From Ariolimax columbianus (taxonomy: Eukaryota > Mollusca > Gastropoda > Stylommatophora > Arionidae), in the NCBI GenBank assembly GCA_036924085.1, contig JAVGWX010000008.1:50885019-50949018 (forward strand): a stretch of DNA of 64,000 nt. The letters run 5' to 3'. Within the stretch, counting starts at the first letter, position 1; the number at the start of each line of letters is the position of its first letter. Both the position numbers and the translations under genes were made by a program. This document shows, one piece after another, positions 33,901-37,384 of the stretch. Under the pieces are notes generated by a model that was given only the letters and a program-made list of their open reading frames with translations, was not told the origin of the DNA and did not search any database.

Positions 33901-35301
33901 CGTCTTTTTTTATTTTGTCCAGGGTTACGGGTTAATGGCAAGGACTCAACTTCATCACCCCGGGTTTCCCCATATGGCTCAGTCTCTCTCCACAGAACGG
34001 TATCCCGCCTGCCAAGAGCATCACACAAAGCACAAACTCCATAGCTTCAGCAATGAACCCAGGGATCTCCTGAAAAAATTGCCATCATGAACCGACTGTC
34101 ACAGCAACCGACTGTCACAGCTCGAATTCGAACCCTGACCATCTGAACACGAGCAAACGGTTTGACCACTTCGCCACAGAGACCCCCATATTTTGTCCAT
34201 CAACTGTTTCCTAGATGCTCTACTTATGTGGTTTTCTTATATATGGTAAAATAACATTCCTGAATAACAAACTTCCAAGAAAATCAATGGCATAGTCTAT
34301 GCATGAGAACATGGGACGAAGCAATTTTATTATGCTCAATTTCATTAAAGAAAATATCTCTCTCGCCTCATCTTTCCTGCAACCCTAGGAGATCATAATG
34401 GCATCCCATCCCGCTATTACTGCATGAACCATTTGTCCGTAACCTTTGTATCTTTCAAGGTTGTTCCGCCCACTTTCAAACATCATCCGCCCAACACCTG
34501 TTGGGGCGACATCTTTTTCTCTAGCCAGGGATTGTGCCTTTGTTTGGTAGCCCACTCGTTCGCATTATGTATTACCGCTGGGGCTTATATGTTTGTACCA
34601 CTGACAGGAGATCTTGATCAGGTCTAATAGACAGTGATTTAAAATAAATAGGCTGGTCTGGTCATATCACAAATTAAAATGGTTAGTTGGCAGCTTTATT
34701 ACCAACAAAGAGCTACATTTTTCCAGAAATTCACTGTTAGCTGCTTATATTTTTTCATGCATGTTTTTTGTGCCTTTTGTGAGTTTTGGGTTGGTCTGGG
34801 AACAGATTTTCATTGAGTTAATTAAGTGGATATGAATGAGAGATTATTAAAAAACTTCAGTCCAACAGGAAATAGACATTTTATATCTTTGCGTCTTGAT
34901 GAACTCGGTTTCCAAGATGGATTGTGTTATACCATGTTTTTGCAACCTACAGGCCTGTACATCCATCTTGAGCACACATTTTTAATGGGTCTACTTTCCA
35001 TAGAAGTTGGCTATCTGTTTCATGAGTCCCAACACGACCAAGTTTGGGCTGTGAGCCCTGCCACTAACCACATCACAACATCCTCCCTTAAAAATGGAAA
35101 AGAACCTACTCATGATACAAAACTCTTGCTACTATGTAATACAATACCTAGTGCAGGATCATGCAATCCTCCAATAACAGGATTCTGTAGAAGATCAAAT
35201 GTTTGCGGGTTGACAATCTCTTTTGCACTAAGCTGTAAAATCTCAGTCTTGCCATACACTCTGAAATCAGCTCCACGTAACATCATGTAGGACGTGTCCA
35301 T
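837..35301 (-). CDS. POLR1A: POLR1A: RNA polymerase I largest subunit (5' and middle exons, 16 found)
   Basis: Largest catalytic subunit of nucleolar RNA polymerase I, which transcribes pre-rRNA. Sixteen GT-AG exons on the minus strand, in transcript order: 35301-35148, 33602-33475, 31814-31613, 30903-30702, 28061-27842, 26655-26527, 25325-25185, 23005-22856, 20587-20367, 14702-14579, 13307-13224, 9631-9493, 7790-7676, 6578-6470, 3704-3621 and 983-837. Their summed length is 2349 nt (783 codons), and every junction phase agrees. Visible landmarks are a zinc-binding clamp with CESC and CPGHIGH, a second CxxC (CRHC), the [12 protein letters not shown] segment, the [14 protein letters not shown] segment and the metal-binding [14 protein letters not shown] loop. 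The human protein has about 1720 residues, so roughly the C-terminal half lies left of the window. Introns are up to about 5.7 kb and packed with SINE and LINE copies, but all exons are intact. A small undetected exon cannot be excluded. Confidence 0.95.
1520..2160 (-). mobile_element. RNase H domain fragment of a non-LTR retrotransposon
   Basis: The minus strand reads [20 protein letters not shown], then (other frame) [20 protein letters not shown] and [19 protein letters not shown] with a trailing FCHYY. These are the SNYxAE, H-x-G-x-GNExAD and RTG/CxxC blocks of the RNase H and C-terminal region of I/Jockey-type LINEs. It is broken by at least two frameshifts, so it is inactive. Confidence 0.75.
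2190..2760 (-). mobile_element. Decayed LINE C-terminal fragment
   Basis: Minus-strand pieces such as [20 protein letters not shown] and a diverged [15 protein letters not shown] (an RTGH-type block) look like the region after the RNase H of the neighbouring LINE. Frames are short and stops frequent. The end near 2730-2780 carries a LINE-type 3' tail also seen at 18520-18550. Confidence 0.45.
2785..2960 (+). mobile_element. LINE C-terminal CCHC-like fragment
   Basis: Plus-strand reading [20 protein letters not shown] then [12 protein letters not shown]. This is the C-x-C...TAEH-LLQ-C knuckle found at the C-terminus of RNase H-bearing LINEs, as also in the copies at 49.6-51.2 kb. No other part of an element is attached. 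Confidence 0.65.
2940..3175 (+). repeat. Dispersed AT-rich repeat with internal 41-bp duplication
   Basis: A segment with cttcatcttcttgcatctca, then cacacaacaaaataataaca and gtctctacacac. The 41-bp unit is present twice (3022-3105). Diverged copies are at 51420-51645 (same strand) and 53265-53440 (opposite strand). No coding signal; class unknown. Confidence 0.55.
3165..3527 (+). repeat. Dispersed repeat family R, full-length copy
   Basis: Runs from tacgaatgcccacaatgag through ccagggtcctccaggtggtt and ctatggggatcacatcgagc to ttttgcctgaccagacatta. Other copies lie at 23090, 26795, 28912-29560 and 31112. It is non-coding, about 360 bp long, and has no recognisable tRNA promoter boxes. Possibly a SINE or a non-autonomous DNA element. 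Confidence 0.6.
3621..3704 (-). CDS. POLR1A: POLR1A exon 15
   Basis: 28 codons in phase 0: [20 protein letters not shown] then SKAKIPER, matching human [24 protein letters not shown]. Acceptor is gtttcag; donor is AGG/gtaaat. Confidence 0.9.
4090..6440 (+). mobile_element. Decayed RTE-like LINE interrupted by a SINE
   Basis: Successive plus-strand frames give a pre-RT region ([19 protein letters not shown]), RT blocks ([72 protein letters not shown]) and, after the SINE at 5743-6095, the C-terminal GVTRRDKI...[10 protein letters not shown] and RKRWLTEI. The catalytic FADD is retained, but stops and frameshifts occur throughout. A related fragment is at 25670-26260. Confidence 0.8.
5743..6095 (+). 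mobile_element. SINE family A, full length, nested in a LINE
   Basis: A complete 353-bp copy from gggatcaagacgctgagcag to the tail gagaacgaacgaagaa. It is flanked by a perfect 10-bp target-site duplication, cagcagaaat, at 5733-5742 and 6096-6105. It splits the LINE coding sequence just before the GVTRRD block. Confidence 0.9.
6470..6578 (-). CDS. POLR1A: POLR1A exon 14
   Basis: One base plus 36 codons, ending [16 protein letters not shown] before donor CAG/gtattt. It matches human SPSILKPFPLWTGKQ. The LINE L4, with its nested SINE, ends within about 100 bp of this exon. Confidence 0.9.
6620..6945 (-). repeat. 31-bp minisatellite
   Basis: About eight imperfect copies of a 31-bp unit, acaatccttgaagacatgag plus atgataaatga, from about 6708. 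They are preceded by a few related but different units around atacatggagcaatc (6620-6690). AT-rich, no conserved coding frame. Lies in the POLR1A intron between exons 13 and 14. Confidence 0.85.
7310..7530 (+). mobile_element. RTE-type LINE 3' end fragment
   Basis: Contains a diverged copy of the LINE C-terminal region ([16 protein letters not shown]) followed by ggacatgctacatgatgatg, the same 3' end seen in the elements at 40985, 47110 and (reverse) 37385. Only this terminal part is present. Confidence 0.6.
7676..7790 (-). CDS. POLR1A: POLR1A exon 13
   Basis: 115 nt encoding [20 protein letters not shown], then [18 protein letters not shown]. Human has [27 protein letters not shown]. This is the start of the pore/funnel region after the active site. 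Donor is CCCAG/gtcagt. Confidence 0.96.
7875..8214 (-). mobile_element. SINE family A, full length
   Basis: Reverse copy from the tail cttcttcttcgttcg to the head. Flanked by cagatatt at 7867-7874 and 8219-8226, a plausible 8-bp target-site duplication. Lies in a POLR1A intron. Confidence 0.82.
8225..8570 (-). mobile_element. RT fragment of a non-LTR retrotransposon
   Basis: The minus strand near 8540-8440 reads [20 protein letters not shown], an RT motif in which the catalytic FADD has become FAND. It is joined lower down to [12 protein letters not shown], an RNase H or similar block in another frame. Decayed. Confidence 0.6.
8866..8881. repeat. Short (TC)n microsatellite
   Basis: Sixteen or so bases of alternating t and c within a gene-free intron stretch. 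Confidence 0.9.
8890..9170 (-). mobile_element. RNase H fragment of a non-LTR retrotransposon
   Basis: The minus strand reads [20 protein letters not shown] then [10 protein letters not shown], the YTDGS catalytic start of a LINE RNase H domain, followed after a frameshift by [15 protein letters not shown]. It corresponds to the N-terminal half of the domain only. Confidence 0.75.
9493..9631 (-). CDS. POLR1A: POLR1A exon 12 (catalytic Mg-binding loop)
   Basis: 46 codons plus one base. It holds [20 protein letters not shown]. The three Asp residues of NADFDGD bind the catalytic Mg2+ ion, so the active-site loop is intact. Donor G/gtcagt leaves one G that completes the Ala codon of ACTD in exon 13. 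Confidence 0.98.
10019..10181 (-). mobile_element. SINE family A, short (160-bp) form
   Basis: A 163-bp reverse copy with a (GAA)n tail. The insertion is flanked by a perfect 11-bp duplication, aatggccagct, at 10008-10018 and 10182-10192. It starts at ctgccgaagacggatgtgtc-type sequence (diverged gccgaagacgg) rather than at the 360-bp head. Confidence 0.92.
10660..11220 (+). mobile_element. RNase H LINE fragment
   Basis: The plus strand encodes [20 protein letters not shown], then [17 protein letters not shown] and, after a frameshift, [12 protein letters not shown] (a decayed TAEHLLQNC). This is the C-terminal half of an RNase H domain plus the RTGHNRL block. It is more diverged from the copies at 49-58 kb than those are from one another, so it is an older insertion or a different subfamily. 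Confidence 0.75.
11660..12700 (+). mobile_element. Non-LTR retrotransposon RT C-terminal ORF (best-preserved of its family)
   Basis: A long frame (11705-12667) preceded by an in-frame [14 protein letters not shown], the RT catalytic block. It continues [62 protein letters not shown] and [13 protein letters not shown], the usual order of the RT thumb and C-terminal region of RTE/CR1-like elements. Near the end, a frame change hides a zinc-finger-like tail: the other frame reads [24 protein letters not shown] sequence (about 12549-12620). The element is 5' truncated. GC content is higher than in the surroundings, so it is probably a fairly recent insertion. Confidence 0.88.
12811..13005 (+). 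mobile_element. tRNA-derived SINE (family B)
   Basis: Begins ggggacggcgtgggctaatg (A-box region), followed by a B-box-like gggttcactcc, then gaggaagcagacccttacat and a 3' part ending near gccaacaggcacaaaatc. Family B has an internal RNA polymerase III-type promoter. Other copies at 20780, 26287, 31888, 55562 and 62826. Confidence 0.85.
13224..13307 (-). CDS. POLR1A: POLR1A exon 11
   Basis: 28 codons in phase 0: [20 protein letters not shown] followed by RPSIQAHK. This is the near-invariant [14 protein letters not shown] element that precedes the catalytic loop in all multisubunit RNA polymerases. Donor is AAG/gttagc. Confidence 0.95.
13942..14299 (+). mobile_element. SINE family A, full length
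   Basis: 358 bp from gggatcaagatgctgagcag to the tail gagaacgaacgacgaagaag. Flanked by atgtatttc at 13933-13941 and 14300-14308, a perfect 9-bp target-site duplication. Lies in the POLR1A intron between exons 10 and 11. Confidence 0.92.
14579..14702 (-). CDS. POLR1A: POLR1A exon 10
   Basis: One base plus 41 codons, encoding [20 protein letters not shown], then [13 protein letters not shown] and a final TKV. Human has ASMVINEDG and TQREAVAKQLLTP. Donor is GTG/gttagt. A fold-back mariner element begins about 60 bp upstream of this exon in the intron. Confidence 0.93.
14761..15342 (+). mobile_element. Fold-back mariner-like element with transposase N-terminal fragment
   Basis: Arms of about 140 bp (14761-14900 and 15205-15342 reversed) are near-perfect inverted repeats, starting tacgagtcgtgttcaaatga and ending ggcctcgta, at a TA. 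Inside, the plus strand encodes [20 protein letters not shown], then [17 protein letters not shown] and [14 protein letters not shown], the N-terminal helix-turn-helix region of mariner/Mos1-type transposase. There is no DD34D catalytic domain. The segment coding [12 protein letters not shown] (15063-15111) is present again in inverted form at 15153-15200, so most of the element folds back on itself. Confidence 0.85.
15550..16330 (+). mobile_element. Decayed RTE-like LINE fragment
   Basis: The plus-strand frame 15772-16086 reads [20 protein letters not shown], then [20 protein letters not shown] and [20 protein letters not shown], an RT palm/thumb with FADD changed to FADE. The following sequence in other frames ([13 protein letters not shown]) continues the C-terminal region. 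It is related to the minus-strand fragment at 55385-56170, with shared LKEYQ-type sequence. Confidence 0.78.
16560..16660 (-). mobile_element. Small RNase H remnant
   Basis: The minus strand reads [20 protein letters not shown], the H-C-x3-G-x-EADRLS block of a LINE RNase H domain. It matters because the 46-bp tandem repeat at 44.85-45.24 kb encodes a very similar string. Confidence 0.55.
16690..17750 (+). mobile_element. Decayed LINE, same family as the 11.7-12.7 kb copy
   Basis: RT frame fragments [28 protein letters not shown] sequence (about 16885-16930), [13 protein letters not shown] and GWRGEKLLQH-like 3' sequence appear in order across shifting frames on the plus strand. The reading frame is broken many times. 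It corresponds to RT domain through C-terminus. Confidence 0.7.
17900..18300 (+). mobile_element. Two small LINE remnants (RT thumb, then RNase H)
   Basis: 17990-18120 reads [20 protein letters not shown] then KIRTEL, an RT C-terminal pattern. 18150-18300 reads [20 protein letters not shown] then [12 protein letters not shown], an RNase H HCxIxGNxxANxLSK block. They are unlikely to belong to one element. Confidence 0.55.
18330..18555 (+). mobile_element. CR1-like LINE C-terminal end
   Basis: Reads [16 protein letters not shown] in one frame and the typical end of CR1-like ORF2 (NAWNALP followed by [15 protein letters not shown] in the other frame), then the 3' tail ctggttgtatacagactctg. The same tail occurs reversed near 5290-5330, and a fuller copy lies at 60470-61010. 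Confidence 0.7.
18562..18830 (-). repeat. SINE family A, partial
   Basis: Reverse copy lacking the tail; begins gaacggaatgcgttgtcgta and reaches gcagctcatgtgctgct. It abuts the CR1 end at 18555, so the SINE may have been cut during a rearrangement. Confidence 0.75.
18870..19475 (+). mobile_element. Decayed RTE-type LINE fragment
   Basis: Across frames on the plus strand: [51 protein letters not shown] and [11 protein letters not shown]. This is the order and spacing of the RTE-family ORF C-terminus (KARxxFxxLxxIW, IKxKIxxFNTxVK, WIGHTLRK, RGRPxxTWRR). Stops and frame changes are frequent. Confidence 0.72.
19590..19855 (+). repeat. Old diverged relative of SINE family A
   Basis: The same order of blocks as family A (agggattgaagagggaaggc, tcccaaaaatgctgatgaaa, gtcaggccaaaaggcaaaga, actacgacacaaca) with heavy divergence. 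Similar old copies are at 32735-33000, 49075-49350 and 63185-63455. Confidence 0.6.
19876..20235 (+). mobile_element. SINE family A, full length
   Basis: 360 bp with a GCAGAAGAAGAAGAA tail, flanked by actacacg at 19868-19875 and 20236-20243. It lies about 130 bp from POLR1A exon 9. Confidence 0.92.
20367..20587 (-). CDS. POLR1A: POLR1A exon 9
   Basis: 73 codons plus two bases. It contains [20 protein letters not shown], then [17 protein letters not shown] and [13 protein letters not shown], one of the most conserved blocks of Pol I largest subunits near the active centre. The human protein has [20 protein letters not shown] here. Acceptor is tttttag; donor is CCAGG/gtaaag, leaving GG to complete a Gly. 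Confidence 0.97.
20780..20977 (-). mobile_element. tRNA-derived SINE (family B), reverse
   Basis: Reverse copy from ggtgtgtgttgcactatgtt to the head ggcgaccccgccc. The B-box region is degraded. Lies in the POLR1A intron between exons 8 and 9 side DNA, downstream of the exon 9 acceptor. Confidence 0.8.
21000..21345 (-). mobile_element. LINE C-terminal fragment
   Basis: The minus strand reads [20 protein letters not shown], then [20 protein letters not shown], preceded in another frame by [14 protein letters not shown]. This is the GKRGRGRPRxRWxDNI...AxDRxxW tail typical of RTE/CR1-like ORF2 proteins. Confidence 0.75.
21970..22125 (+). mobile_element. RNase H LINE C-terminal knuckle remnant
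   Basis: Plus strand [19 protein letters not shown] then [12 protein letters not shown], matching the TAEHLLQDC...WP block at the end of RNase H LINEs. Confidence 0.55.
22190..22393 (+). repeat. Internally deleted SINE A copy sharing flanks with 24.7-25.1 kb
   Basis: Carries the SINE head (gatgcagcggtcaacgacca) joined directly to the 3' third (gtaaacgacgacacaaagca). It then continues with ccaagcccagccaaaaaggg and taactaaataggtaagattt. The same 3' sequence follows the fuller copy at 24717-25097. Confidence 0.75.
22528..22745 (+). mobile_element. tRNA-derived SINE (family C)
   Basis: Begins ggagccacgtagcgcagtgg (tRNA-like A-box region tagcgcagtgg), has a weak B box (gagtggttcattcccc), and continues gttttttcagaccgcaatgg and gaccacatcatccactaagt. 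The other copy is at 36795-37062, reverse. Confidence 0.82.
22856..23005 (-). CDS. POLR1A: POLR1A exon 8 (not an ORF-length frame)
   Basis: Exactly 50 codons in phase 0 with acceptor tttcag and donor CAG/gtatat. It encodes [20 protein letters not shown] and ends SGVRQ, matching human [20 protein letters not shown] and PGIRQ. It was found by reading the reverse complement for splice sites because it is too short to show as a long open frame. Confidence 0.92.
23090..23320 (+). repeat. Dispersed repeat family R, partial
   Basis: Contains aaggtgaatgaaggtcctca, actcaccactatggggatta, tggtcagactactatgacac and gcatgtttcacctgacctga. It matches the body and 3' edge of the 3165-3527 copy but lacks the 5' edge. 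Confidence 0.55.
23355..23815 (+). repeat. AT-rich tandem array (about 62-bp unit) containing a SINE piece
   Basis: Five to six units of tatttacttttattaacaga plus acatcaacaaatatgattac plus a T-tract and actcctc. The array is interrupted at 23540-23645 by the 3' part of tRNA-SINE family B (atgctgaagtcagatgcaat, caaaataaaaaccacagtgc). Confidence 0.8.
24717..25100 (+). repeat. SINE family A copy with extended 3' flank
   Basis: From agctgtgcatgaactatagc (head slightly altered) to gagaacaaatgaagccaagc, followed by gggcctatttcaacggggat and a T-tract. The tail is the AAGCC type, not GAA. The sequence after the tail is shared with 22290-22393. Confidence 0.8.
25107..25178 (+). repeat. SINE A 3' fragment beside POLR1A exon 7
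   Basis: Only the last roughly 70 bp of the SINE: catcctgctacttgcaaaaa through ggtagcaggagtttgaggac and a gaag tail. Its end is about 6 bp from the exon 7 donor sequence. Confidence 0.65.
25185..25325 (-). CDS. POLR1A: POLR1A exon 7
   Basis: 47 codons in phase 0, ending DMVK before the donor AAG/gtacgt. It contains [20 protein letters not shown], aligning with human [21 protein letters not shown]. The SINE fragment at 25107-25178 lies within about 10 bp of its donor site. Confidence 0.88.
25670..26260 (-). mobile_element. RTE-like LINE fragment related to the 4.1-6.4 kb element
   Basis: The minus strand reads [58 protein letters not shown] and, after a stop, [19 protein letters not shown]. 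It covers the position at which the 5743-6095 SINE sits in the related element and carries no SINE there. Confidence 0.78.
26287..26468 (-). mobile_element. tRNA-derived SINE (family B), reverse
   Basis: Reverse copy (gtgcgttgcactatgttttt through acttcagcgtgcatttatgt to ccactagcccacaccgtccc). It lies within about 60 bp of POLR1A exon 6. Confidence 0.83.
26527..26655 (-). CDS. POLR1A: POLR1A exon 6
   Basis: Exactly 43 codons in phase 0. It contains [18 protein letters not shown], close to the conserved Pol I segment before the lid/rudder region (human FFLDFLVVPPSRYRP). The best donor is CCT/gtaggt: with it the join to exon 7 has the same length as the human protein, while the alternative donor three bases on breaks the frame. 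A reverse tRNA-SINE lies just downstream in the intron. Confidence 0.9.
26795..26865 (-). repeat. Dispersed repeat family R, 5' edge fragment
   Basis: Reads ttaacgtccttttcagggta and ttactcattgtggccattaa, the reverse of the family R start. Confidence 0.45.
27130..27288 (-). mobile_element. SINE family A, short form
   Basis: 159-bp reverse copy with a cttcttcttcttcg tail and the cgaagacggatgtgtcggac start. Flanked by a perfect 11-bp target-site duplication, gtaaaaggtgc, at 27119-27129 and 27289-27299. Confidence 0.93.
27427..27446. repeat. Poly-C run of 20
   Basis: Twenty consecutive C (a G tract on the other strand). Such a run could form G-quadruplex-type structure on the template strand of POLR1A, but it is also a typical sequencing/assembly weak point. 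Confidence 0.85.
27842..28061 (-). CDS. POLR1A: POLR1A exon 5 (acidic linker)
   Basis: 220 nt. The first half is a low-complexity acidic linker rich in Glu and Asp. The second half reads [15 protein letters not shown], matching the human YLTPTSAREHLSALW segment. Donor is CAA/gtatac; acceptor follows a clear pyrimidine tract ending ggcag. The acidic run is the least conserved part of the gene seen here. Confidence 0.87.
28196..28420 (+). mobile_element. tRNA-derived SINE (family D)
   Basis: Starts ctcaatggtctcaaagtaaa, has a B box in tgggtgttcgaatcactgta and a tail region with gtagatcagctggtaaatat and ggaaatcgaaaatagtaggt. Only one copy is seen in the window; the class is inferred from the tRNA-like promoter boxes. 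Confidence 0.6.
28430..28910 (-). mobile_element. Heavily decayed RNase H LINE remnant
   Basis: The minus strand has short traces resembling the better copy at 45260-45670 (aggatgtcagttctttcatt and gcatcatcaggacagtagat occur in both as gccaagatgtcagctctttc and gcatgagcaggacagtagat). The coding frame is lost. Confidence 0.45.
28912..29560. repeat. Family R copy split by a second, inverted family R copy
   Basis: The outer copy is forward: 28912-29078 (gatgggttacagtggctttc...) and 29437-29560 (tttccagggagaactgattg...gcctgactggacattaa). Between them, 29079-29436 is a complete copy in reverse. tgaaaca occurs at 29072-29078 and 29437-29443, consistent with a 7-bp target-site duplication. The inner copy is about 358 bp. 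Confidence 0.6.
29635..29780 (-). repeat. SINE family A, short form
   Basis: Reverse, from cttcttcttctgcgcacgtt to ccgacacatccgtctttggc. Small deletions inside; flanking duplication not clear. Confidence 0.75.
29790..30690. other. POLR1A intron sequence, no feature recognised
   Basis: About 0.9 kb with no coding similarity and no known repeat apart from a weak tRNA B-box-like ggggttcgaacaacccgc at about 30576, too isolated to call a SINE. Confidence 0.5.
30702..30903 (-). CDS. POLR1A: POLR1A exon 4
   Basis: 202 nt, joining exon 3 through a split Gly codon. It encodes [19 protein letters not shown], equivalent to the human CPHCKTGRSVVRKE zinc-pair region, and ends in a basic stretch. Donor is AAA/gtgaga with two bases left over. 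Confidence 0.88.
31112..31390 (+). repeat. Dispersed repeat family R, partial or mosaic
   Basis: Contains ccaggttgtgctatgcgtgg, actactactgagatcacatc and agtcagactgctatgagaac, then ttttgcctgaccttgactga. It is followed by a reversed short piece (gtggaggattgacatgatcc). Confidence 0.5.
31613..31814 (-). CDS. POLR1A: POLR1A exon 3
   Basis: 67 codons plus one base. It opens with [13 protein letters not shown], the second CxxC pair of the clamp region (human LLLRGSCLNCH), and continues into a helical segment matching the Pol I-specific region before the next zinc pair. Acceptor is acag at 31815-31816; donor is AAAG/gtttgt. Confidence 0.92.
31888..32018 (-). mobile_element. tRNA-derived SINE (family B), reverse, truncated
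   Basis: Reverse copy of the head two-thirds: cggcatgcttcctcctgcat through gtgatggggagtgaacccag to ccactagcccatgtcgtccc. Confidence 0.75.
32735..33000 (-). repeat. Old relative of SINE family A
   Basis: Shares agtgaggctgcgatatcttc, ggcccaacacattagatttc and ttttcagtactgggttttcc in the same order as family A, with many substitutions. The following 33000-33190 shows nothing recognisable. Confidence 0.55.
33196..33299 (-). repeat. SINE family A, 3' end fragment
   Basis: Reverse: cttcttcttcgttcgttctc through gtagcaggatgtagtccgga to cgttgtgtcgctagttga. Truncated there. Confidence 0.75.
33475..33602 (-). CDS. POLR1A: POLR1A exon 2 (clamp zinc-binding region)
   Basis: Two bases plus 42 codons, bounded by acceptor acag and donor CAG/gtgagt. 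It carries CESCG, then NCPGHIGHI, the Cx2C...CxGHxGH zinc-binding signature at the N-terminus of every largest RNA polymerase subunit, followed by [12 protein letters not shown] longer reading frame overlapping it in another phase is a shadow. Confidence 0.93.
33915..34190 (-). repeat. Possible tRNA-derived SINE (family E)
   Basis: Read on the minus strand, the head gtctctgtggcgaagtggtc has an A-box-like segment and gggttcgaattcgagctgtg a B box at the right spacing. A body of about 200 bp follows. Single copy in the window, so the boundaries are a guess. Confidence 0.5.
34915..35075 (-). repeat. Highly diverged SINE B-like segment
   Basis: The order ccatgtttttgcaacctaca, gtacatccatcttgagcaca and gtgagccctgccactaacca recalls a reverse family B copy. 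It lies just upstream of POLR1A exon 1's end, in intron 1 or next to it. Confidence 0.35.
35148..35301 (-). CDS. POLR1A: POLR1A exon 1 (probable start codon)
   Basis: 51 codons plus one base, read from the ATG at 35301. A second ATG pair lies five codons in and is an alternative start. The peptide runs through a segment like [20 protein letters not shown] to DPALG, matching the N-terminal start of RPA190 proteins (human has KKLSVKSITNP followed by LYDLALG). The donor is CTAG/gtattg. The codon left open by one G is completed by exon 2. A non-coding 5' exon upstream is possible and not visible. Confidence 0.9.
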
Positions 35302-35565
35302 GATGTTAAGAAATGTCTACCCTCAATGCACTGCAAAAAGAAAAGCATTGGTTATTTCTATCTATCTATCTTCAGTCCACATATGTCGTTAGACGTTATG
35401 GGGAGGTGTGACCTGCTTAGTTTCTTATTTTTCTTGCAGGTGAAAATCCACTTTTTACTTGCCAGGTCAATCCCAGCATCTGTTAGCCCCTGGAATATAT
35501 GATCGCCTATTTTGGAACTGGTGGAGGTGGAAGCGTAAATTAGAGAAAGGTCGACCCGCAGCCTG

Positions 35566-35832
35566 TCAGCGAACCAGAGCTGCCAAGACCCTTCTACACC
35601 TCCACGAGGTGATCCTGCAGGGCAGACTGGCTAAGGAGAAGGGATCGAAGAGGGAATGCTAACCCAGTACTCAAAAAATGCTTGCTGAAGTCGGATGTGT
35701 TGGACCGAAAGGTGAAAATATCACAGTGAAGCTCTAAACTACCACACAACGCATTCCGTTCTCTGGACTACATTCTGCTACTTAAGCCCTTTCAGGTTTT
35801 GGTAACGGGAGATTGAGAACGAACGAAGCCAA
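35566..35832 (+). repeat. SINE family A, 5' deleted
   Basis: From cagcgaaccagagctgccaa to gagaacgaacgaagccaagt, with the AAGCC-type tail. It lies about 265 bp upstream of the POLR1A start, so it is within the promoter-proximal region. Confidence 0.8.
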
Positions 35833-35834
35833 GT

Positions 35835-36790
35835 CAAGATAAGTCATCAGCTGTCAAACAGGAAATCACCAGATGGTGATATATGTACACATAAAGCACC
35901 TAACTAGGAAAACATGATAAAGAAAAGCAAATGGAGGGAGGAAGGAAAGGTGACAGGAGATATAGCCTAGTTATAGGTATGGAAAATGATGCCACTATGC
36001 TGAGGCAACCCATACATTATAAAATTGATGGGCGGGGTGGGGGGCCACGGGGGCTAACAAATTATTGTTTATGCCAAGATGATATGTACTTTCAGAAAAC
36101 ATTATAATTAGAACAGGCCCCAGACATGTCTTTGACTGGAACCCACAAGGGATAGATGAATGAGGAGAAGAAAGAAAACCAGGCAAACTTCTGGAGGAGA
36201 AATTTAGAGCAATCTGAGCCTCTTAGATGGAGTTGAAAAAAGATGGTCCAAAAGAGAAATCATTGAGCAACAGTCTAAGCTTTTTTTCCACATGAAATAG
36301 AATCATTGGTGAATAATTGAATCAATGAATGTCATGCCACAAATAAAGTTAATTAAGCTTATTTTTTATTTATACACATTCACATATTTTTACAATATAA
36401 ATGTTGTTATCCTCCTTGGATTGTTACGGATTGTAGAATAGTCCAAATAGAAACTAACAGAAATAAACATTCTAATAAAGAGTGGTGACAAAATAGACAA
36501 CTGCCACCAAGTTATTGTTTGACCAGATACCATTCTATTAGTTAGTCTTCACAATACATAGAATCTATCATATTTTTTTCCAAGACTTCCATGCATCGTG
36601 AAAGGAAAGGGATAGCTTTATATTTTATAATCTGGTATTCCAAAATTTGAATGAAAGTGCTCAACTTAATTTGAGTAACTTTCACAAAATCTGTTATGAA
36701 ATCTGGATCTGTAGGAAAATTAAAGGAAACTGTACTACCAAATACTACAAATGGCTAACTACTAAAACTAGTCTAATACTAATAGTTAAT
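35835..36790. other. Intergenic, no feature recognised
   Basis: AT-rich, no frame with family similarity and no recognised repeat. It is upstream of POLR1A. Confidence 0.5.
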
Positions 36791-36794
36791 AAAA

Positions 36795-37062
36795 AGGGAA
36801 AAATCCAATCACGACATGCAGCACATAGGAAATATGGTGTTAGGCACATATTATTTTGTAACAAATGGCACTTAGTGGATGATATGGTCAGCATCATGCC
36901 GGTCGCCTTTAACTTCCCGAACTGAATCAGTGCCCATTTAAGGCTGGGTTGACCCAGGAGCCATTGCGGTCTGAAAAAACATTTCTGCCTCAACTGGGAA
37001 ATGAGCCCAGGACCACTCAGATGCGAAGTCAGCGCGCTAACCACTGTGCTATGCGACTCCCT
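36795..37062 (-). mobile_element. tRNA-derived SINE (family C), reverse
   Basis: The minus strand reads ggagtcgcatagcacagtgg, then gcgctgacttcgcatctgag, then ttcagaccgcaatggctcct. It is collinear with the 22528 copy, about 80 percent similar by eye. Confidence 0.82.
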
Positions 37063-37384
37063 AATACTAATTGTAATAAGTACTAATAAGCCTACTCGCA
37101 GTAGGCTACTGACAATTTTTGAGATAATTCTTGTGCTCTACTTTGAGCCTAGTACTATAAGTTAGTACTGTTAGTACTGGCTACCAAATGAGTTGTCAGT
37201 TGATGAATTAATTATTCACATGTGTTAAAAAATGGTTCCGGACAATATTTAGTTTTAAAACGATATTATTATAATATTATTAATTAGTAATTTAGTATTT
37301 ACTATACGAGAGGAATCCCTTATAAGGCTTATTATGCCTTATGATGGCTAAATATGTAGGACGATGAAGAATTCTACTTCATCA

